A stretch of DNA of 18,689 nucleotides. Source: SG8-41 sp029864385. Its GTDB lineage: Bacteria > Pseudomonadota > Gammaproteobacteria > Burkholderiales > SG8-41. Position 1 is the first letter of the stretch. Each line of letters begins with the position of its first letter. The translations under genes were made by a program, and so were the position numbers. The notes under the pieces are model-generated. The model had not been told where the DNA came from, ran no database searches, and saw only the letters and a list, made by a program, of their open reading frames with translations. Where the stretch lies: the NCBI GenBank assembly GCA_029864385.1, contig JAOTTL010000075.1:1-18689 (forward strand), read 5' to 3'. Positions 14,368-18,689 of this stretch are shown piece after piece.

Positions 14368-14646
14368 ATGCCCCGAACGGTCAACTGCGTGAAGCTCGGA
14401 CGCGAGGCGGAAGGTCTCGAATTTCCGCCATATCCCGGCGAGCTCGGCAAGCGTATCTTCGACAGCGTGTCGAAGGAGGCATGGAAGCAGTGGCTGGAGC
14501 TGCAGAAGATGCTGGTGAACGAGAACCGGCTCAACCTGGCGGACAAGGGCGCGCGCGATTACCTCGCGCAGCAGATGGAAAAGCACTTCTTCGGTGGCGG
14601 GGCAGATGCCGCCGCTGGATACGTAGCACCGTCCACGAAGCGGTAA
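14368..14646 (+). CDS. yggX: YggX, Fe(II)-trafficking / Fe-S protection protein
   Basis: This small cytosolic protein protects iron-sulfur clusters against oxidants and is linked to iron trafficking in enterobacteria. It has 92 residues. The opening RTVNCVKLGREAEGL holds the conserved Cys7. Next come PPYPGELGKRIFDSVSKEAWKQW and the QMLVNE-like QKMLVNENRLNL, ending with QMEKHFFGGG. The ATG start gives the family's usual length. A weak promoter-like pair (GTAACA at 14313, TAATAC at 14336, spacer 17) lies upstream, and the gene starts 68 bases after the GGDEF-EAL gene. Closeness to argA is a pattern I associate with betaproteobacteria. Confidence 0.96.
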   Translation: MPRTVNCVKLGREAEGLEFPPYPGELGKRIFDSVSKEAWKQWLELQKMLVNENRLNLADKGARDYLAQQMEKHFFGGGADAAAGYVAPSTKR

Positions 14647-14689
14647 CCGCAATCACGTACAACGCGAGCGACGAAGCCACGGGCTGAGG

Positions 14690-14711
14690 TCCGCGCCACC
14701 GGCGGCGCGGA
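14690..14711. repeat. 8-bp GC-rich stem between yggX and ppk1
   Basis: TCCGCGCC (14690-14697) and GGCGCGGA (14704-14711) are exact reverse complements around a six-base loop. No T tract follows, so it is not a clear terminator. It lies 22 bases before the ppk1 start and could influence ppk1 initiation or protect the yggX 3' end. Stems of this size are common in GC-rich DNA. Confidence 0.35.
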
Positions 14712-14733
14712 AGTGCTGCGCCACGGTCATGCG

Positions 14734-16812
14734 ATGAACAAGCCACGTGATATCCCGGAGCTGTACGTAAACCGTGAACTCGGGCAGCTTGCGTTCAACC
14801 AGCGGGTGCTGGCGCAGGCGGAAAATCGTGCGACACCGCTCCTCGAGCGTCTGCGGTTCCTGTGTATCGTCTCGAGCAATCTGGACGAATTCTTCGAGAT
14901 TCGGGTCGCGGGGCTGAAGGCGGAAATCGAGGCCGGATCGCTCGCCATCGGCCCGGATCGCATGCCGGCCACGCAGGTGTTCGCGCGGGTGGCGACGGAA
15001 GCGCACGCGCTCGTCGCGACCCAATACCAGCTCCTCAACCAGGACATCCTGCCCGGACTGGCGAGCGAGGGCATCCGGTTCCTGCGGCGCGGGGATCTCA
15101 CGCCGGCGCAGGCCGAGTGGGTCAAGGCCTACTTCAGGCGCGAGGTCATGCCCGTTCTCACGCCGATCGGTCTCGATCTGTCGCACCCGTTTCCGCGGGT
15201 CCTCAACAAGAGCCTCAATTTTGCCGTTGAGCTCGAGGGCAAGGACGCTTTCGGGCGCAACTCCGGCATCGCCATCGTGCAGGCGCCACGCGTGCTTCCC
15301 CGCGTGGTCCGATTGCCACGGGAGATCGCCGGCGCCGAGTACGATTTCGTGTTCCTGTCCTCGATCCTGCACGAGCACGTCGGCGAGCTGTTCGCGGGCA
15401 TGAAGGTGGTCGACTGCTACCAGTTCCGCGTGACGCGCAACAGCGAGCTGTTCGTGGACGAAGAGGAAGTCAAGGACCTGCGTACCGCGTTGCGCGGGGA
15501 ACTGCCGCACCGCCAGTTCGGGGACGAGGTCCGGCTTGAGATCGCCGAGAACTGCACTCCGCAGATCGCGGATTTCCTGCTCGCCCAGTTCAACCTGACC
15601 GAGGACGATCTCTACCGCGTCGACGGCCCGGTCAATCTGGTGCGGCTGATGAACGTGCCGGACTGGGTTGGCCGCCCGGATCTCAAGTTTCCGGTGTTTC
15701 GTCCGGGGCTGCCGGCACAGCTCGAGCGCCAGACCGATGTCTTCAGCACGATCCGCGAGGGCGACGTCCTGCTCTACCACCCGTTCCAGTCGTTCCAGCC
15801 GGTCATCGCTTTCCTCGAGCAAGCGGCGCGCGATCCGGCAGTGGTGGCGATCAAGATGACGGTCTATCGCACCGGCGCGGAGTCCGAGCTGATGGACATC
15901 CTTATCACTGCCGCGCGCAGCGGCAAGGAAGTGACGGTGGTGCTCGAGCTGCTCGCCCGCTTTGATGAGGAGGCCAACATCAACTGGGCGCAGCGTCTCG
16001 AGGAGGTCGGCGCGCATGTGGTCTACGGAGTGGTCGGTCACAAGACTCACGCCAAGATGCTGCTCGTGGTTCGTCGCGAGGACGAGCGGCTACGGCGCTA
16101 CGTGCATCTGTCGACCGGAAATTATCACCCGCGCACGACCAAGCTCTATACGGACTTCGGCCTGTTCACGGCCAACGAGGAGATCGGCACCGACGTGAAC
16201 GACATTTTTGTTCAACTGACCGGCCTCGGGCGAGCGAGCAAGTTGAAGCACCTGTGGCAGTCTCCGTTCACGCTGCACAAGCAGATCCTGCGCTCGATCC
16301 AGAACGAGGTCGACCACGCGCAGAAGGGCAGGAAGGGCCGAATCATCGCCAAGATGAACGCGCTGCTCGAGCCGGCAACGATTGCTGCGCTCTACGAAGC
16401 TTCGGCTGCCGGGGTCGAGATCGACCTTATCGTACGCGGCGTGTGCGCGCTGAAGCCCGGCATACCGGGCATGTCGGAGAACATACGGGTGCGCTCCATC
16501 GTCGGGCGTTTTCTCGAGCATTCGCGACTGTTCTACTTTCACAATGACGGCGCCGAGAACGTCTACCTCTCAAGCGCGGACTGGATGGACCGCAATTTCT
16601 TTCGCCGCGTGGAAACTTGTTTCCCAGTGCTCGATTCCAAGCTCAAGCGGCGCGTCATTAACGAGGGCCTCAAGCCGTATCTCGACGACAACTGCCAAGC
16701 GTGGCAGATGGATGCGGAAGGGCGCTACGAGCTTCGGCTCCCGCGGCGCGGCAAGCCGCTCGCCGCGCAGGAGTCGCTGCTCGAACAGCTCGCCCGGACG
16801 CAGGCCTCCTGA
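14734..16812 (+). CDS. ppk1: Polyphosphate kinase 1
   Basis: PPK1 reversibly polymerises the terminal phosphate of ATP into inorganic polyphosphate. It has 692 residues against 688 in E. coli. The N-terminal part (YVNRELGQLAFNQRVL, NLDEFFEIRVAGL) and the head domain precede two phospholipase-D-like halves. The catalytic histidines are His439 in THAKM and His596 in LEHSRLFYF, 157 residues apart exactly as in E. coli (435 and 592). Also present are MTVYRTG, HLSTGNYHPRTTKLYTDFG and the SSADWMDRNFFRR segment. I chose the ATG at 14734; an in-frame GTG at 14713 would add seven residues. A heptamer array starts 11 bases after the stop, followed by a CYTH-CHAD gene with a likely linked role. Confidence 0.97.
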   Translation: MNKPRDIPELYVNRELGQLAFNQRVLAQAENRATPLLERLRFLCIVSSNLDEFFEIRVAGLKAEIEAGSLAIGPDRMPATQVFARVATEAHALVATQYQLLNQDILPGLASEGIRFLRRGDLTPAQAEWVKAYFRREVMPVLTPIGLDLSHPFPRVLNKSLNFAVELEGKDAFGRNSGIAIVQAPRVLPRVVRLPREIAGAEYDFVFLSSILHEHVGELFAGMKVVDCYQFRVTRNSELFVDEEEVKDLRTALRGELPHRQFGDEVRLEIAENCTPQIADFLLAQFNLTEDDLYRVDGPVNLVRLMNVPDWVGRPDLKFPVFRPGLPAQLERQTDVFSTIREGDVLLYHPFQSFQPVIAFLEQAARDPAVVAIKMTVYRTGAESELMDILITAARSGKEVTVVLELLARFDEEANINWAQRLEEVGAHVVYGVVGHKTHAKMLLVVRREDERLRRYVHLSTGNYHPRTTKLYTDFGLFTANEEIGTDVNDIFVQLTGLGRASKLKHLWQSPFTLHKQILRSIQNEVDHAQKGRKGRIIAKMNALLEPATIAALYEASAAGVEIDLIVRGVCALKPGIPGMSENIRVRSIVGRFLEHSRLFYFHNDGAENVYLSSADWMDRNFFRRVETCFPVLDSKLKRRVINEGLKPYLDDNCQAWQMDAEGRYELRLPRRGKPLAAQESLLEQLARTQAS

Positions 16813-16823
16813 ACCGGCAAACA

Positions 16824-16927
16824 GGAAATGGGAAATCGGGAATCAGAATAGGAAGAACTACGTGGCGCCTACCGATGCCGGTGGCCGTGCTTCCATTTCC
16901 GATTTACCATTCCCTATTCTCCGGTTT
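16824..16927. repeat. Inverted pair of 7-bp tandem arrays between ppk1 and CYTH-CHAD gene
   Basis: Left array 16824-16858 reads GGAAATG, GGAAATC, GGGAATC, AGAATAG, GAAGAAC. Right array 16893-16927 reads CCATTTC, CGATTTA, CCATTCC, CTATTCT, CCGGTTT. The spacer is 34 bases. Aligned as reverse complements, the units agree at about 5 of 7 positions. The purine-rich array comes first in the ppk1 sense direction, 11 bases after the stop. The second array ends 32 bases before the next start. Confidence 0.8.
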
Positions 16928-16959
16928 CAAGGTCCTCCCGCCGCTGCCGCGGGGCTGTC

Positions 16960-18504
16960 ATGCCGCATCGCCATCCCGGAACGGAAATCGAGCTGAAGCT
17001 TCGGGTCGCTCCCGAGGCAATCCGCCGCCTCGCAGCGCACCGCTTGTTGCGAGGCAGGGAGCACCCCGTCACGCGGCGGCTCCAGAGCGTCTACTACGAC
17101 ACACCCGCGCTCGACCTTTTGCGGCAAGGTATCGCGCTGAGAGTCCGGAAAGAAGGCGGCGCCTGGGTGCAAACAGTAAAAGGCGGGAGCACCGTGCGTG
17201 CCGGCCTGCACGAGCGGGCCGAGTCCGAAGCGCGGGTCGCCGGGCCGGGGCCCGATCTCGCCCGCGTCGAGGACAGGGCCTTCGCTGCGGCTTTGCAGCG
17301 GCCACGGATACGCGATGAGTTGAGGCCGGTGTTCGTCACTGATTTCAGGCGCAGCCGGCGCGTGCTGGAGCCGGGTGGCGGAACGACCATCGAGGCCAGC
17401 ATCGATCGCGGCGTGATTCGCAGCGGCGAGCAGGTCGAGCCGCTGGCCGAGCTTGAGCTCGAGTTGAAGAGCGGGAACAGCGCGCAGCTCTATGAGCTTG
17501 CGTTGAAGCTCCAGAAAGACGTGCCGCTGGCGCTCGAGAGCCGCTCGAAGTCGGCGCGGGGTTATGCGCTCCAGGGCGCGGCTCAAGAAACACCGGTTAA
17601 GGCGCGGGCCGCGGTGCTCGATCCCGGAATGACCGTCAGTGATGCGTTCAAAGCGGTGATGTGGGCAAATCTCGCACACCTGCATGCGAACGAGCGCGGC
17701 ATTCTGGAAGGGGCTGATCCTGAATTCCTGCATCAGATGCGGGTAGCGCTGCGGCGGCTGCGCTCGGCCCTTGGCGTCTTCTCGCCGCCGGTGCCCGAGG
17801 CGGAAACCGAGCCGCTGGCGCGGGATTTGAAATGGCTCGCATCCAGCCTGGGACCCGCCCGCGACTGGGACGTGTTTCTGGCGGAAACCCTGCCCCCAAT
17901 CGAGGCAGAGTTTGGCGCGCATGGAGAGTTGCGGGCATTTGGCGCGCGTTGCAGGAAATTGCGGCGCGAAGCGAACGCAAGAGCACGCCGTGCCGTACGC
18001 TCGTCGCGTTATCAGCGGCTGCTCCTGAGACTTGCAGGCTGGATTGCGGCAGAGGGTTGGCGCGCCTCGCCGCTCGCACCCGCAGGCGACGCGATTCAAA
18101 GGCCCGTCACTGAACTCGCCGCCCGGGTACTGGAAAAACGCTATCAGCAGGCGCGCCGACGCGGCCGCGGGCTCGCCAAGCGGTCTCCGGCCGAGCTTCA
18201 TCGGCTACGAATTGCGATCAAGAAATTCCGCTATGCGACGGATTTCTTCGCGAGTCTCTACGAGGGCAGGACGGCGCGCGAGTCGTTGAAGCGCCTCGGT
18301 CGGCTGCAAGATATACTGGGCGCGATGAACGACGCGGCGACGGTTACCGGCCTGCTGACGCAGGGTTTTGGGGGCGCGCGAGGCAAGCGCGTGCTCGAAG
18401 CCAGGGGAATCCTCCTGGGTTGGAGCCGCGGTCGCGCGGTCATACTGAAGCAGGAATTAAAGGGCGCATGGAAGGCGTTCCGTGATACGGAGCGTTTCTG
18501 GTAA
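16960..18504 (+). CDS. CYTH-CHAD domain protein, probable inorganic triphosphatase
   Basis: This 514-residue protein joins a triphosphate-tunnel (CYTH) domain to a CHAD domain, as in E. coli YgiF, an inorganic triphosphatase. The CYTH signature ExExK is intact (EIELK, 9-13). The domain runs to about 200, with YYDTPALDLLRQGIALRVRKEG and ELELELKSG strands. The CHAD part (about 225-510) has its two histidine/arginine helices: HQMRVALRRLR at 258-268 and HRLRIAIKKFR at 414-424. CHAD domains bind polyphosphate, and ppk1 lies just upstream, so a role in polyphosphate or triphosphate handling is likely. GGGG five bases before the ATG is a weak ribosome site. The specific substrate cannot be read from sequence. 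Confidence 0.92.
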   Translation: MPHRHPGTEIELKLRVAPEAIRRLAAHRLLRGREHPVTRRLQSVYYDTPALDLLRQGIALRVRKEGGAWVQTVKGGSTVRAGLHERAESEARVAGPGPDLARVEDRAFAAALQRPRIRDELRPVFVTDFRRSRRVLEPGGGTTIEASIDRGVIRSGEQVEPLAELELELKSGNSAQLYELALKLQKDVPLALESRSKSARGYALQGAAQETPVKARAAVLDPGMTVSDAFKAVMWANLAHLHANERGILEGADPEFLHQMRVALRRLRSALGVFSPPVPEAETEPLARDLKWLASSLGPARDWDVFLAETLPPIEAEFGAHGELRAFGARCRKLRREANARARRAVRSSRYQRLLLRLAGWIAAEGWRASPLAPAGDAIQRPVTELAARVLEKRYQQARRRGRGLAKRSPAELHRLRIAIKKFRYATDFFASLYEGRTARESLKRLGRLQDILGAMNDAATVTGLLTQGFGGARGKRVLEARGILLGWSRGRAVILKQELKGAWKAFRDTERFW

Positions 18505-18517
18505 ACCGCTTCGCGGC

Positions 18518-18689
18518 GTTCCATGTTCCATGTTCAAAGTTCAAAGTTCCGGGTTCAAAGTTCCAAGCGGGGAATTTCGCGTACAACAGCCGTCCAACCT
18601 TGAACCTTGAACCTTGAACCTTGAACCTTGAACCTTGAACCTTGAACCTTGAACCTTGAACCTTGAACCTTGAACCTTGAACCTTGAAC
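18518..18689. repeat. Inverted 7-bp arrays after CYTH-CHAD, at least 13 perfect CCTTGAA copies
   Basis: Left array 18518-18566 is seven units: GTTCCAT twice, GTTCAAA twice, GTTCCGG, GTTCAAA, GTTCCAA. After a 31-base spacer, 18598-18689 is 13 perfect CCTTGAA units plus one base, still running at the window edge. CCTTGAA reversed is TTCAAGG, so the arrays are inverted copies of almost the same unit. The perfect right array implies recent expansion. No gene is visible after 18504. Confidence 0.92.

Noticed and set aside
14653..16050. Minus-strand open frame of 465 codons opposite ppk1
   Set aside because: Antisense to a conserved PPK1 with both active histidines; product unrecognisable.
16927..18201. 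Minus-strand open frame of 424 codons opposite the CYTH-CHAD gene
   Set aside because: Antisense shadow; the plus strand carries ExExK and CHAD motifs.
18518..18689. CRISPR array
   Set aside because: Units are seven bases and directly tandem with no unique spacers, and no cas gene is present.

Overview
The window is a GC-rich, gene-dense stretch of ordinary bacterial chromosome, most likely from a betaproteobacterium or a close gammaproteobacterial relative. I infer this from the yqgE-ruvX-pyrR-pyrB-pyrC' order, a dihydroorotase-like protein without catalytic histidines beside PyrB, and argA and yggX lying close together. No rRNA, tRNA, CRISPR array, prophage or insertion sequence is visible. 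The longest stretches without a gene are 9838-10043, 18505-18689 and 4619-4775. Repeats, palindromes or a promoter candidate occupy parts of each.

Layout. Bases 1-8972 are read on the minus strand. In transcription order they hold trkA and trkH (potassium uptake), yqgE, ruvX, pyrR, pyrB and pyrC' (first steps of pyrimidine synthesis), then prlC (oligopeptidase A), which runs off the left edge. Bases 9082-18504 are read on the plus strand: rsmE (16S rRNA methylation), argA (first step of arginine synthesis) overlapping a membrane GGDEF-EAL protein, yggX, ppk1 (polyphosphate kinase) and a CYTH-CHAD protein. The 109 bases between trkA and rsmE form the divergent promoter region. Carbamoyl phosphate is shared by the pyrimidine and arginine pathways. 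The ppk1 and CYTH-CHAD genes form a plausible polyphosphate pair.

The most unusual content is between the genes. Directly after six stop codons (trkH, yqgE, pyrB, rsmE, ppk1, CYTH-CHAD) lie short tandem repeats. Their period is always seven bases, but the unit differs from place to place. In the four or five clearest cases a first array, a spacer of about 25-35 bases and a second array of inverted orientation could fold into one hairpin. Period, position and architecture are kept while sequence is not. I know of no named element family with these properties, though heptamer tandem repeats as such are known from cyanobacteria. Some arrays reach into genes: they supply the last PyrB codons, the start region of ruvX and the bases just before the pyrC' start codon. 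The last array, at least 13 perfect copies, is cut by the right edge of the window.
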